Shown here one piece after another: positions 1-11,343 of a DNA stretch of 64,000 nucleotides. Numbering within the stretch: position 1 is the first letter of the stretch; each line of letters begins with the position of its first letter. A program made the position numbers and the translations under genes. Below the pieces are notes generated by a model, which did not search any database, had not been told where the DNA came from, and saw only the letters and a program-made list of their open reading frames with translations. The stretch lies in NCBI GenBank assembly GCA_010645155.1, contig CM021314.1:470364-534363 (forward strand), in the 5' to 3' direction. The DNA is from Tigriopus japonicus. Its lineage: Eukaryota; Arthropoda; Copepoda; Harpacticoida; Harpacticidae.

Positions 1-1770
1 TCAAACTCAATTCTTTCATCACTCAATGGGTCTCATGTTTAAAAGGTAAACCATCTCTTCCTAACCTTGGAAGAAATCCATTTTTCCCCACAAAGGGATC
101 ATCATTCACACTTGTGCAAGAAAACCAGTATTCGTTTGTTAAGTATAAAGCCGCCGATTATCAAAAATATGGGTCGATCCGGATCCGGATATTTTTCCTA
201 ACCTTCCCTGCATGTATGGCTTGTGCGAACGTGGTGGAGACGCAGACCATATAATGGCTAGACCTCGCTTCGTGCAGAAAAAGGTGGACAACTTTGCTTC
301 ATCAGTTGGTACATAACACTACACCCTAAAATGGTGGGAATTTCGAACTTCTCAAAATTTTGCCAGCGTGGCCAAATCCTGAACAAACTCAACGTACCGT
401 ACGTACTTTGTTCTCGACGCGAGCGAGCGTCGTTACTTCTGAGCACGCGGTCGCCCTGAGATTTCGAAGCTAGCGCAGCTGGGCCAAAGTGCCACTTTTC
501 TCTCGCCGACGGAACGGGCGAATGCGACATCTAGTCGTTTTATGATCTGTGGTAGGCCGGCGCCCGCCCTCCTCGAGAGAAAGACCCGAGTGAAATCGCA
601 CGTCGTTACGGCGTAACGAGACGTCGCTAGCGGGAATCCTCGTGTTCTTGGGGGTGATGGTGGTGGCGGTCGTCGTCGTCATCGTGTTTTCTCCTCGTCA
701 GTGCCCAGTGTCGGCCGGAACCGCCGATGTCAGCAATCGTCTTGCCTAGGCCGATCGATCCATTTCATTCATCGTCCATTTTCCTTCCTTCATCGTTTCT
801 TATCCACCGATCGACTTCTTACTTCCTCGGTGATCCCGATCCCGTTCCTTGCTTGGCATCCCATTGGCTCGACCGACCGACCGATCGATCGATCGAGTGT
901 TCTTCGATGTGTTGATGGCCCAGAGATCGATTTCACAGACACCATCAGCGTTGTTCATGTTGTTACTCGTCGTGTTCTGCCCGTTGTCAAATTGACATCA
1001 TACCAACCAATTATCCAACCCACCTTTGATCCATCTATTTATCGACCCAATCCACCATCCATCCAACCAACCAACCAATCAACTATCTCTCCATCCAAGT
1101 AAGCCCCATTCTCTGTCACAGTCAGTCTGTCTGTTCCCGTCACGGTCAGTTCTCTCCTAGCTCATTCTCACTCTCTCTCTCACTCACTCACTCAATCAAT
1201 CTCTTGATATCCCGATTCTTCCCATTTCCTCGTGTCTCTCTCTCTCTCTCTCAACCCACGCCCACCCGCTTCTAGCGCCCCAACTATTGATTATGGCTGT
1301 TGGACTAAACCCGCCCACCCTGGGTAGTCGTCAGCGAGCCGTGTTCTGTTTCGGGGAGCGAGCTTCATTAGGGCCCAGCCACGGGCTATGCAATTGTAAT
1401 CCATGGGGCGGCACGGGCAGTTCCTTTTTTCCGAGCGGTGCCACTGGGCTCCGACTCGGCACGTCCATTAAGTTTATCCGGGTTACGAAATGGCCCTCTT
1501 GAGCCTTTCCTTTAGTGTAGCTTGGCGCGATAATAGCCTGGCCGCCTTAGTTGTCACGACCGACCGCTTGATAATAGGGTTGAGAGGGGGTCGGTCGAGC
1601 CATGAAACCCGAGCACGCCCCTGACAGCGCCATACTCGACACTCGACATAACCTTAATCCATCCTGACACGGCACTCTCTTACCCTCTGATTCCAGCTCC
1701 TGTCCGCTTCATAAAGCTGTTCCACATCCAACCAAAATTCTCCCCCCAACTTGACTCACCACATCCAACC
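1..1770 (+). promoter_or_regulatory. Upstream region and probable 5' UTR of the KH-domain gene
   Basis: No supportable gene lies here. The stretch at about 410-720 is clearly richer in GC and CpG than its surroundings, which is what a promoter or first-exon region would look like. Simple repeats follow: a GACC/GATC run at about 870-896 and CT/CTCA runs at about 1166-1200 and 1231-1250. Just before the start codon, at about 1683-1696, there is a pyrimidine-rich stretch ending in CAG that could be the acceptor of a 5' UTR intron. The open frames on both strands here are short and of repetitive composition. The promoter role is inference from position and composition. Confidence 0.4.
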
Positions 1771-3135
1771 ATGTCTGACATTGACAAACCCAATCCCAGC
1801 GAGGCTACCAGTGCCACGTTAACGCTCCGAATGATTATGAGCGGTAAAGAAGTGGGCTCAATCATTGGCAAGGGCGGAGAAATCATTAACAACATTCGCG
1901 AAGATTCGGGGGCCAAAATTCACATTTCGGATGGGTCTGTACCTGAAAGAATTGTCACGGTGACCGGCACAACCGATGCCATTCTCAAGGCGTTCTCGCT
2001 AATCTGCAAGAAGTTTGAAGAAGATGGTGGATCGCGTGAAGGCCCGATTTCATCATCGTCATCGTCGTCCTCATCATCCACCACTCCTAAGCAGTCCGGC
2101 GTGACCCTTAGATTGGTCGTACCGGCCTCGCAATGTGGATCTCTCATAGGCAAAGGGGGTTCCAAAATCAAAGATATCCGCGAAACCAGTGGTGCCTCTA
2201 TCCAAGTAGCCAGCGATATGCTACCTAATTCAACCGAGAGAGCCGTTACCATCTCGGGGGCCAAGGATGCTATCTCTCAATGCATCTTCCACGTTTGCAG
2301 CGTGATGTTGGAATCCCCACCCAAGGGCACGCCTATCCCCTACACACCCAAGGGAGGTGGCCTGCTCGGTGCATCCAATGCTCGCAGTGGACGTGGTGGA
2401 AGCGTCGAAAACCCTTTGGCCAGTTTGTTGAGCTTGGGCGGTGGGGCGTCGACCTTGGCAGCCTTGGCCACACTGGCGGGTTCGCAGATTAGAGATAGAC
2501 GCGACAGCAATAGTCGAAGCAATGGTGACCACGAACGAGGTGCCAGCCAATATGACATGTCAATTCCCAATGACCTCATCGGATGCATCATTGGGAAAGG
2601 TGGTTCGAAAATTGCGGAGATTCGTCAAATTTCGGGGGCCATGATCCGCATTTCAAAGAGTGATGAAGGTGGAGATGAGAAGCAGTCGGAAAGGCAAATC
2701 ACGATCACTGGCAACTCTGACTCTGTGGCTTTAGCTCGTTCACTTATCAATATGTCCTTGGATATCCACAAATCCAAAGCAGATGAACGAGATGGCGGTC
2801 GTGATCGAGATTCACGAGATAGAAGCGAAAGAGATCGAGGAGACCGATACAATTCATCGAACTCGTCGGTCAATTTGGGACTGGCCCAACTATTGTCAAA
2901 GCCTGAAACGCTGACATCTGCTTTAACCACCTTGGCCAGTTTCTCGAGCATCGGTGGTTTAGGAGTCCTAGGGGGTTTGGCTGGAAATTCCTCGGGACTA
3001 GGTGGGGGTGGCAATTTTGGCCAAGTGAGTGGTGCTCATCGTTCTCGAGGAAGCTATGCAAGTAGTTCTCGAGGAAGTCGAGACGATGACCGAGGAAGCC
3101 GTGACTCCAAGAGGTCCAAGTTTGCCCCTTATTAA
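1771..3135 (+). CDS. Poly(rC)-binding / hnRNP-E-type protein with three KH domains
   Basis: A 454-residue protein with three KH RNA-binding domains. KH1 spans about residues 16-84 (GKGG loop at 33-36), KH2 about 111-180 (GKGG at 127-130) and KH3 about 257-335 (GKGG at 275-278). KH1 and KH2 are split by a serine run at 94-103. A charged Arg/Asp/Ser stretch follows KH3, then a Gly- and Ser/Arg-rich tail. The layout of two N-terminal KH domains, a linker and one C-terminal KH is that of the PCBP / Drosophila mub group, which binds C-rich RNA to control splicing, stability and translation. The whole reading frame is one uninterrupted exon, unlike most animal PCBP genes, so a retrocopy origin is possible. 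All three GXXG loops are intact, so it looks functional. Which PCBP paralogue it matches cannot be decided from the sequence alone. Confidence 0.93.
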   Translation: MSDIDKPNPSEATSATLTLRMIMSGKEVGSIIGKGGEIINNIREDSGAKIHISDGSVPERIVTVTGTTDAILKAFSLICKKFEEDGGSREGPISSSSSSSSSSTTPKQSGVTLRLVVPASQCGSLIGKGGSKIKDIRETSGASIQVASDMLPNSTERAVTISGAKDAISQCIFHVCSVMLESPPKGTPIPYTPKGGGLLGASNARSGRGGSVENPLASLLSLGGGASTLAALATLAGSQIRDRRDSNSRSNGDHERGASQYDMSIPNDLIGCIIGKGGSKIAEIRQISGAMIRISKSDEGGDEKQSERQITITGNSDSVALARSLINMSLDIHKSKADERDGGRDRDSRDRSERDRGDRYNSSNSSVNLGLAQLLSKPETLTSALTTLASFSSIGGLGVLGGLAGNSSGLGGGGNFGQVSGAHRSRGSYASSSRGSRDDDRGSRDSKRSKFAPY

Positions 3136-3422
3136 TTAATGGCGGATTGCCCTTTAGGAGGATGATTTGCTGTTTGCTACATCTACTATAGATTAATTTT
3201 AATTTGATATTAAGATTATGTAAGTGCATTGTGTTTACCCATGGATAAATACAAATTTGTAAATAATGACATATCGGGTTTTCAAATTAAAGTTTCCTCA
3301 TCTCCTCCATTTACCACTCCTGTCTTGATATCGTGTGCTATGTTGACCCTTCAGCTTAGATCAATAAATTGAGTTTCTTCTAAAACGTTTAGGTTTCCAA
3401 CTCATACAGTTGAATGATTATT
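3136..3422. terminator. Shared 3' region of two convergent genes, with poly(A) signals
   Basis: On the + strand, ATTAAA at 3286-3291 and AATAAA at 3363-3368 are candidate poly(A) signals for the KH gene. On the - strand, the only canonical AATAAA near the glycosidase gene (3422-3427 reversed) overlaps its TAA stop codon. The two stop codons are only 287 bp apart, so the 3' ends must lie very close together. Confidence 0.55.
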
Positions 3423-6400
3423 TTATTTCCTATCGCCCGTAACAAGAGTAAAGTAAGGCAGAGTCCACAAATCCGCTGGATAGGAATCCAACCACATGGG
3501 TCCATCGTAAACCGGATGCTGCGGGTCGGCCTCATCTCTCCAACTCCCTTGGGGTAGATAAATGTCCCGACTGGAAGCACCCTCCTCTAAAACAGGTGCA
3601 ACCAATAAGTCCTCGCCCAACATGAATTCTGCAAATGACAGCAAAATGGAACCTTCTCTTAGTGATGGAACCCGTGGAGGAATAGATAGGTTTATTCTAA
3701 TGCTTTTTGCGCCCAATCCTACATACCCGAATCAATGCCTAGTGCAATCTCATCCGTCGGAGCGACCCACCAGATGGGACTATTGATGGGCGAACCATCA
3801 AGGGCATATTTGTTTGCTAGATCAATGATTTTGGGAGCGAAAGAAGCATGGAGCTCGGCCATTGCTCGAGAGTAATCCACCACCTTGGAAGACATGTTGA
3901 GCAAAATGAAATAGGAATTGATTGATCAACATCTCTGTAGGTGGACTCTTACCTCCTGATCATAGATCCATGGGACGAAGGAAAATTGTAAAGCAGGCAT
4001 GAAGACATTAACCTGAAGCCATCGGACGAAAAGTTCCTTAGTGGGTGGCTCAGACTGATGCAATGGGTCAGAGGAGTATCCATTGCCTCCAATCATGTCA
4101 GGGAGAACGAATGAATAACCTGCAGGACCGACAAACGAAATGTCACAGAGGCAAATTCAGGTGGATCAATGACATGAATATTTTATGACTTAAAATTTCA
4201 AAACTATTACTTTATTTATGAGAATTTATTGCGATGTTTTAAATCATCGTTATGGTTTCGTAAAGTTACAAAATAGTTGCTCCTCACTTTAACAATATGT
4301 TTGATGGATTGCCTCTTTAAGACGATGATTCATTAAAATGTGCCTTCCAATTCAGGTGGAAATGGAATCAGAATACCATTCAATAGATTAAAGAAATAAG
4401 TTGGCCGAAGAAGGATCAAAATAAAACCGAAAGCCTCTTGAAAATTCAGGGTTTTTTTGCTTTCATGATTATGCAAAAGTCGAACCTTAAATTTGGCCAC
4501 AAGTGTCAGGGTCATGTTAATGTTGAGCATGATTTATCAGTTAAACCAGATCTAGATATAAATCAGCTCTCTAAGATTATAATCCTTCTTTATGGTTAGT
4601 TAGTCGCTACAAGCTTATTGCAATTAGATTGTAATTGAAAATTCACCAATTGCATGACTAAAGAAATAACTGCCTACAGTAGTGCCAAATCTACTCAAAA
4701 ACGTAATGAAATACAATTTCCTCCTCTTCATCTCCTCACATTGGTTAGTTAGTAGGTAAAATGATCCACACGGGCATGGACAAGAGGAGCATTAATGAAG
4801 CAACACCATCTCTAATAGTGAAAGACCTGATGAATCTAGCTGATCAGTGACCATGAACCACCCAATCCCACCTGCCAAGTTCATTTGCAAGAGCGTTGTG
4901 ACCATCGTTTTGAGACCATTATCGTATCCCCATTTGGAGTCCTTATCCAACATTCTCACAAAGATGTCCAAGTGTTGGGCTTTGTATCCAACTCGAACTT
5001 CAATTTGGTTTCCGAAATTCGCCACTGACTCGGCATATTTAGTGGTAAATATTGCGGGCCATAAAGTTGTATCGGGCTCATTGCCTAGGCGATATGACGA
5101 TGGGAACCAATTAATTTCGCCTGCATCAAATTTGAACGAATCAATTCCCACTTCGGTTTGAAGTTTTTCGAGACGAGCCTGAAACCAATGAGAGGGCAGC
5201 AACTATCAATTAATCTACAAGATCAACCACAGAGTGTTTGAAAGATGCTCACACTCCACCATTCAACGGCAGCAGGGTTGGTAAAATCGACGTAGCCAGA
5301 CAAATCCCCTTGCCACCAATAAGTCAGTCCTGGCATGTGATTAAAAACCGGTCGAATTTTGGTGTCCTGAATGAAGTATGGTTGTAATCGAGAGACGGCT
5401 TCTGTCCAACTGACACACTCAATGTTCACGAATGGATGTATCCACAAGGTTACACGAAAGCCCATTGCTTTCAGATCATTCACCATCCCAGCGGGATTGG
5501 GAAATTTGAGATCGGTGCTGAAGGTAGCGTCGCCATAACAGGATTCCCAGTTGTCGTCAATTTCCAGTTGGGAATTTTCGAAACCGTGATTAACGATCTC
5601 ATTCCCAAATTGCATTACCGTGCTGTCATTGATGTCAGCCTTGTATTGGGCCCAAGTAGACCATATGGGATGGGTGATCATGCGTTCATCCGGAATAGCA
5701 GAGGCACGTGCATACACACTTTGGATCGTGTGCTCATGGACAGTTCTAATGTCGTTTCCGACACAAACGGAATATTTCAAAATCAAAGGATCATCCGCAT
5801 TCTTTTTGACGTAAGGCTGCTCATCTTTCGAAGCCAAACAGAACTCATCCGAGTCGTCCGCATTCCAGCTTGCAAAGAGAGGAACGCCGACTGGCACCGA
5901 AATGGCAATGCCTTTGGAGCTAAGCCAGTAGGGTTCCACAACTCCGCCATAATATTTCAAAGGATTTTGAAGCATATCTCCGGGCAAGAAAGGCACAAGT
6001 GTACGTTTGTTTTGCTCCAATTCCATTGGAAAGTGTTGGAAATACTCTTCAGCTCCAACAAACCACTTGGCTTCGCCAATTTTGAAACAATCCATGGCTG
6101 AGCTGAGCTGGTTTACCGACCAATTCACCTGGTAGCATTGACCGTCCGATGATTTATCAACGGTCAACTGAGCCAGATTGCCCCATTTCCAGCATATGTT
6201 GCCATTTGAGCATTGTGTGGGATCTTCAAGCTCATGAGGTAATTCCGTTCCCAAATTCCACGACAGTAAATCTCCTGCAAATGGTGAAGCAATCAATCAA
6301 TCATGTCCATCAAACTTAAGTTACGTTACTAGCTTGAGGATGAGCGATCAACCAAAAAAATCACTTAAATCACCAAATATAATTATCAACAGTCTACCGT

Positions 6401-6624
6401 CTAACCCTTCGCAAGAAGTTCGTAAAATCAGTGTTTTAATACCAACCATTAAGCTGGTTGGAAATAGTGGCTGAAACACCATCCGTTGTCACTTCAACCG
6501 TGAGGTCATCTAAAGTTTGCGCACTCGTCGAAAGAGAGCCACAACTTGGTTCCGCTAAAGTGGCCAAACAAAAAAAGCCACTCCAGAATGAGACAAGTAT
6601 CACTGAGTGGTAAAAGCGTGCCAT
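3423..6624 (-). CDS. Glycoside hydrolase family 31 enzyme, MYORG (KIAA1161)-like, six exons
   Basis: Exons read on the minus strand: 6624-6447, 6274-5253, 5178-4872, 4119-3953, 3883-3727, 3628-3423. Every junction is GT-AG and keeps phase, giving 678 residues. The start at 6624 puts a hydrophobic signal peptide at the N-terminus; an in-frame ATG at 6639 would add five residues. The GH31 core is clear. The catalytic nucleophile motif FKFDAGE has its Asp at residue 418, and VLPDMIGGN carries the likely acid/base Asp at residue 510. The later GEDLLVAPVL motif and the RDIYLPQGSW strand are also typical of the family. Length and the AGE context match MYORG-type enzymes, which in vertebrates act as alpha-galactosidases in the ER/Golgi. 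Here a cleavable signal replaces the vertebrate membrane anchor, so secretion or lysosomal delivery is likely. Intron 3 (4120-4871) is the long one at 752 bp; I see no gene in it. Exact substrate is unknown. Confidence 0.93.
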
Positions 6625-6639
6625 ATCGGAGTGATCCAA

Positions 6640-8627
6640 TCACAACCCAACAAGATTTTGCCTGCAACAAGACTTGTCGATATGTTTACGAAAGGCCAGG
6701 TTTCCAATGCACCGTTTTCCAGCACTAGGACTGGTCCATTATGGGCAGTATCTGAGTATTTGAACAACAGGGTAGGTAGGATCTCGCTGGACCCAACGAA
6801 GTGTTTGTTCCCAAGGTCTACAGTAAAGCTCTACTTGGGCCAGCGAGTTACGACAAAAATGCCAGTAGAAATTGATAAGTTAAAGCGTCGACAAACGTGT
6901 CTCTTAGTTCAAACTTATCTTAATCCGAGTGCAAGTGGGAAATGAACGAACAAACAAATTTAATTGTTACTCAAGCATCTTCGAAACACGCAACATTTTG
7001 TTGTTACCTAGTGAGGAATGGATGCATTCTTCATTACCTCGCACTTGGTGAGATAGCCCTTAGTTGTTGATGTTCGACCCTTTACAAACACTAATGGTAT
7101 GTGGCCCATGGAAGTGATCCGAAAATGTTGTACACTATTTTTTGGCTTTTTGATAGGGTCTAAGGAAACAGTTATAAAAAAGTTCGGAGGACATTTTGAT
7201 AGGTAGTGGCAGTTTTTATGGACTTCAGTTGTTCTTGCTCTCTATTTCTCGGGCAGAATTTCGAGCTGTATGTATGTGTGTGTCAAGGTATCCTTGGACT
7301 AGGATGTTTGTATTGTTTGCTCCATAAAAGTCTTGAGGAGTGTGTTCTCTCGCTTTCGCTTCCGGCCGTTTTCCTATTTCCATGCCTGAAGAGTGGAGTC
7401 TTCTAAACTGGGTGCTGAAAAAGATGGGAACCGAAATATCACAGTTTAAAATAGACACTTTTGTACATATGAATTGAAAACGCACTTGCGTGTCAGTATG
7501 GTTAATCAAATCTTTGATTTGTTGCCTAAACAAAAGCCAAATTTGTCATTCGATTCAGATTTAGGATCTATAATTTACTCGATTCCTTTATCAAGGAGAA
7601 TTTTGAGAGGACTATTTATTCCTGTCACAAATAAATACTAAGGAATTCAATATTTGAATTATTTTTGGGAAGAAGGTTGGGTTTGCAAACAATCAAAATA
7701 TATCAGAAATTGTGATAGCGAATGTACCTTTTGGACCTTTTGGTTAGGATGGAATTCAATGCAGTGAAAGAAAGAGCTTGAAATATATAATAGGAATAAA
7801 TTTGTTTTGTTTTGCTATTGCACTAAGTCTATAAAAACTTTTTTTCTTTTCAATTTGACCAAATTGCTGAAAACAGAGCAAAAAACTCTAATTTTGCTTC
7901 AGATTAAGATTTAATCTTGTTTTGGAAACTTTACCCTTAGCAGTTTTCCCTCCAATAGGCTTGGGAAAATATTGGGGAGATTAGAATAGCATAAATGGTG
8001 ACAAATTAGTGACAAACACGAGTCAAAGTCTAAAGCTGAACTTTCAGAATTGTAAGTCACAAGATGCTATCGGAAAGAGTGTTTGTCGTTATTGCGCCTA
8101 GATTATTTATTTGACTGCAATGATGTGTATCCCCTTTTTGTGGACAACCCTGTACTACAACGGTCCCAAGTTTTAGGTGAAAACAGTCTCACTAGCATGG
8201 TCGGACATGATGGCCGCTCTCTTACTCTATGTATTCTTGTTTTAGGATCCAGCCTCGCGTTATTAAACGAAGGGATCTTGCTGGATATGACATTTGCCTA
8301 GATGTCAGTTACGAATGATGTTGCTTAAAGTAAATGCTGAATATCCAATATTTGAGTAAAATCCCGACACAGCCCTTGTTTGTACAGTGAGAAAATTAAA
8401 GAAACGGGTGATGAAAGTTGAAGAGCCAGTCCAAATCTTCCTTGTTCTATTAACGCAGCACTTAATCTGGAAATGTTTGGGAATTTTTGTACGTTGTACG
8501 TACATCATTTACGTAGAGGACGTAGTACATTGTGTACAAACCAGAACGAAGTCAATTCCGTCATTCACCATGTAACTCAATGGAACATAACAAGTTTTCC
8601 GATTCATCCCTGCCAGGGGATGTGAGT
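6640..8627. other. Intergenic, AT-rich, no gene seen
   Basis: The part next to 6640 should hold the promoter of the glycosidase gene, but I see no convincing core element. The remainder is AT-rich with short open frames on both strands that have no recognisable domain or codon pattern. Confidence 0.5.
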
Positions 8628-8635
8628 ATGTAGAT

Positions 8636-8866
8636 CAGGGGTTGGCAACCACCTTTGGGTCAAGGCCCACGAAATTTGATTCGTGCTGTCAGGGGCCCAC
8701 CAAACAGGCTTTGGTAGGTTCCGGGGCCCACAAATTAGCGATCGAAGAACTTTGGGCCCACAAGTACAGTACTATGGATGGCTCTCGGGAACAATATTTT
8801 GGACTTTCTCCATAGCTCCTGGGCCCACCAACGACCACCCTTGGGCCCACCGGTTGCCGACCCCTG
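8636..8866. mobile_element. hAT-like miniature element, GGGCCCAC family, copy 1
   Basis: A 231-bp element bounded by the terminal inverted repeats CAGGGGTTGGCAACC and GGTTGCCGACCCCTG. It is flanked by 8-bp near-identical target duplications, ATGTAGAT (8628-8635) and ATATAGAT (8867-8874), which match at 7 of 8 positions. CAG-ended inverted repeats and 8-bp duplications are the hallmark of hAT transposons. The body holds at least five direct copies of GGGCCCAC and no coding capacity. A second copy lies at 18536-18792. Confidence 0.85.
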
Positions 8867-8874
8867 ATATAGAT

Positions 8875-10436
8875 GATTGGTATTTTGCGTATTTGCGCTT
8901 TGGAGTGCATGCAACAACCCCTTTTTCCTTGAACTTTTATCACTCTGGAACAATGAAACTGACTCTCGGAAACCACCTCAATTTTCAACCAAAGTCACAA
9001 AATGTGCATTGCCATGTGACATTGGTTTGATTCTTTCCGTGCGAAAACATCTCGAGCGAGTTTTAATCGGCATGGAGTGGATTCGAATGTGGAACTCGAA
9101 TATTTATATCATCTACCAAAACATTAGATCAGAATGACTCGCTCCCTATTGATGGTTAGAGAAATTTATGTCCTTGATCAAGGAAGAGATCATTTTCGGT
9201 TGGGTTTGCGCTTTATTTGCCAGCACGGCAAAGGAATATTCCAAAATTTGGGCATGTCAAGTGGATGAAATTGTACAATCTCCTTTTTTTACCATCTTGA
9301 TTGGGATAGCCAAGCTCAAATTATCGAAGCTCAGCTGAATGAAACGCCATTCAATCGAATTAGTTCCAATAATTGGAACCATTTCTCGCACTCACTGGAA
9401 CGAATCCAGTCAACGCCAACCAACTTCTTGGTACACATGTGTGCGTACCTTTTTCTGGATTCATTGTGTGCTGTGTTCCCTCCCCCAGATCTCATCCGTT
9501 CATCGGCAGAACAAGGCCTCTTTTCCCGGTTCTCTTCTTGGCGTCTGTCTGTCTGTCTTGCGCAACGCCGTCTCTCCAAATACAAAGTCCTCGAGGGCCT
9601 TGCTCTGGCCTTGCTGCTCATGTATTAGGCGTATGTAGCTTTGAGGACGTGCACCCATGTTCTACTGTACATTCTTTATGTAGTGGTAGTACAACACATT
9701 CCCCCGATAAACTGGAACTGGTCTGCATACTACGTTGGTAGGATGGAGTAAGTGAATTGGAGAGCAGGTCTTTTTTGGGCCGCAAGGCCAGCCTCAAGAC
9801 CAGTTTCCCTTGCAAAGTCTCATGTACCTTCTTCAACTGTACATCTGTTGTGTACCAGAACAGTGGGGCTTGTATAATGCTCAAAGAGGGCAGGAACGCC
9901 GCCAGCGCAGTCGATTTGAAATAAGAAGGAGAAGCAACCAGTGGATTTCGTTGGAATTGTGCCTCATCCTGCACATCTTCCACGGTTCCTATGTATGTAT
10001 GTAGGTAGCTCCCACCGACATGCCACCATTCCGTCAAACCCATCAGTTGAAAAGAGATCGGGGCTCGAGAGAGAGGCCTTAAATTTGTCGCCACCAATGT
10101 TCCATTTCAGTTCGTTCCACGTCGTCCTGATTAACATCATTAGTATTGTCTTGACTGAGCATGTTTAACTTTGCTGTGTTTGTTTGCCAAGGCCAGTCCG
10201 TGAGGAAAAGGTTGTTTCGAGTTCGGTAACGAAGTCACGCCACCCACGCCATGTTGCTACCTTGGTCTTGCATCCGGGGTTTCATGTCCGTTTACCATAG
10301 TTGGGAACAAGAGCCTCACTTCATTCCTCACATTTCTGCACGGATTGAAAGGGGAATAATGTTTGGAAGTGAACAAGAGCCTTAGTCGAAAAAACGAAGA
10401 AATCATTTTCAAGAAGGCTTTGCTTTTGGATTCATC
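8875..10436. other. Intergenic / probable 5' region of the C2-domain gene
   Basis: Open frames occur on both strands between about 9330 and 10170, but they overlap each other, lack domains and look like chance frames in a less AT-rich stretch. This region could hold the promoter and 5' UTR of the C2-domain gene that starts at 10437. I cannot place a transcription start. Confidence 0.4.
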
Positions 10437-11343
10437 ATGCGGTTTTGGCGAAAGCGATCTGAAGTGGAAGCATTTACAGATTGGAGACGAAAATCAGCAC
10501 GTCTCTGTGATGGCGAATTTCTTCACGGAGAACTTCAGATCGAAATTCGCGAGGCCAGAAACCTCCCCGACACAGACAATTTTCTTTTCAACATCAAAAG
10601 ATGTCTTGGACAAGAAAAAGATGTGACAGATCCTTATGTGGCGGTTCTCTTAGACTCGACCAAAATCATCACCACCTCGGTAAGTGCTCTCTGAACTCGA
10701 GCGATAACGGTTTCGAGAAAGTCCGTTAACTTCATTTGAAAAACAAAAACAAAGACTTCAATGGCGAGCCAAAAATACACTCACCGTGAGAGATCTCAAA
10801 TGGAGAAAAGCATGGAAACGCAACATTGAGGTTGTGATGTAGCGTTAGCTTGGGATTTTGAATCTTTTAAGGAATGCCCAAACCCATGAAAAAGAGGATT
10901 GAAGTTGCTTCAAGTCAATTTGGTTTCTTACAAATGAAGGTCTCTTTTTCCCAAAACAGCGTCATAGTTTTCTGTGAAACCAAAATGAATTGGATCCGTG
11001 TTTGATTTGTGTCACAATGGAATTTAAGAGAAAAAATTGTAGAGCTATTGCTTTTTTTTGCTTGGGAGCTAAAACGCTGGGATGGGTCGAAAGAGGGAAA
11101 GAGTGAGGGCTCAAGTGCTGTGTTGGAGCATTTATTTGTCATCATGTCCCTTTGTAATGTTGCAGGTGATTTACAACAATTTGTTCCCGCAATGGAATGA
11201 ATTCTTTCGAGTCAGTGTGTGCCACCATGCCAAGAAAATTATCTTCCGAGTAAAGGATCAAGATGAGTTGGGATCCGAAAATTTGGGAGAGGTCATCGTT
11301 TCCGTTAAAGAACAATTATTATCTCCCGCGAAGCGAGTTCAAG
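10437..11343 (+). CDS. Phospholipase-D-type C2 domain, two exons, gene apparently incomplete
   Basis: Exon 1 is 10437-10679 (donor GTAAGT) and exon 2 is 11166-11343 (acceptor TGCAG, donor GTACGT). They join in phase 0 into about 140 residues. The start is fixed by an in-frame TAG at 10383 with no earlier ATG. After a basic leader of about 27 residues comes one C2 domain: HGELQIEIREARNLPDTD, then a small insert, TDPYVAVLLDST, then NNLFPQWNEFF and FRVKDQDELGSENLGEV. Both the insert after the first strand and this motif order are those of the C2 domain of calcium-dependent phospholipase D enzymes best known from plants, where it binds calcium and membranes. The expected next exon (a Gly-x-Phe stretch and then two HKD catalytic motifs) is not visible before the next gene. 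So this is either the 5' end of a gene with distant exons or a truncated remnant. Confidence 0.72.

Noticed and set aside
701..1102. 133-codon plus-strand frame upstream of the KH gene
   Set aside because: Composed of Ser/Pro/Arg and Ile/Gln runs encoded by GATC- and CCAA-type simple repeats; more likely 5' UTR.
5436..6101. 221-codon plus-strand frame
   Set aside because: It is the antisense shadow of exon 2 of the GH31 gene, which is supported by motifs and splice phases.
6607..6945. 112-codon plus-strand frame
   Set aside because: Begins antisense to the first GH31 exon and continues into intergenic DNA without any recognisable feature.
9618..10097. 159-codon minus-strand open frame
   Set aside because: It overlaps several equally long plus-strand frames, has no domain or signal, and sits in the likely 5' region of the C2 gene.
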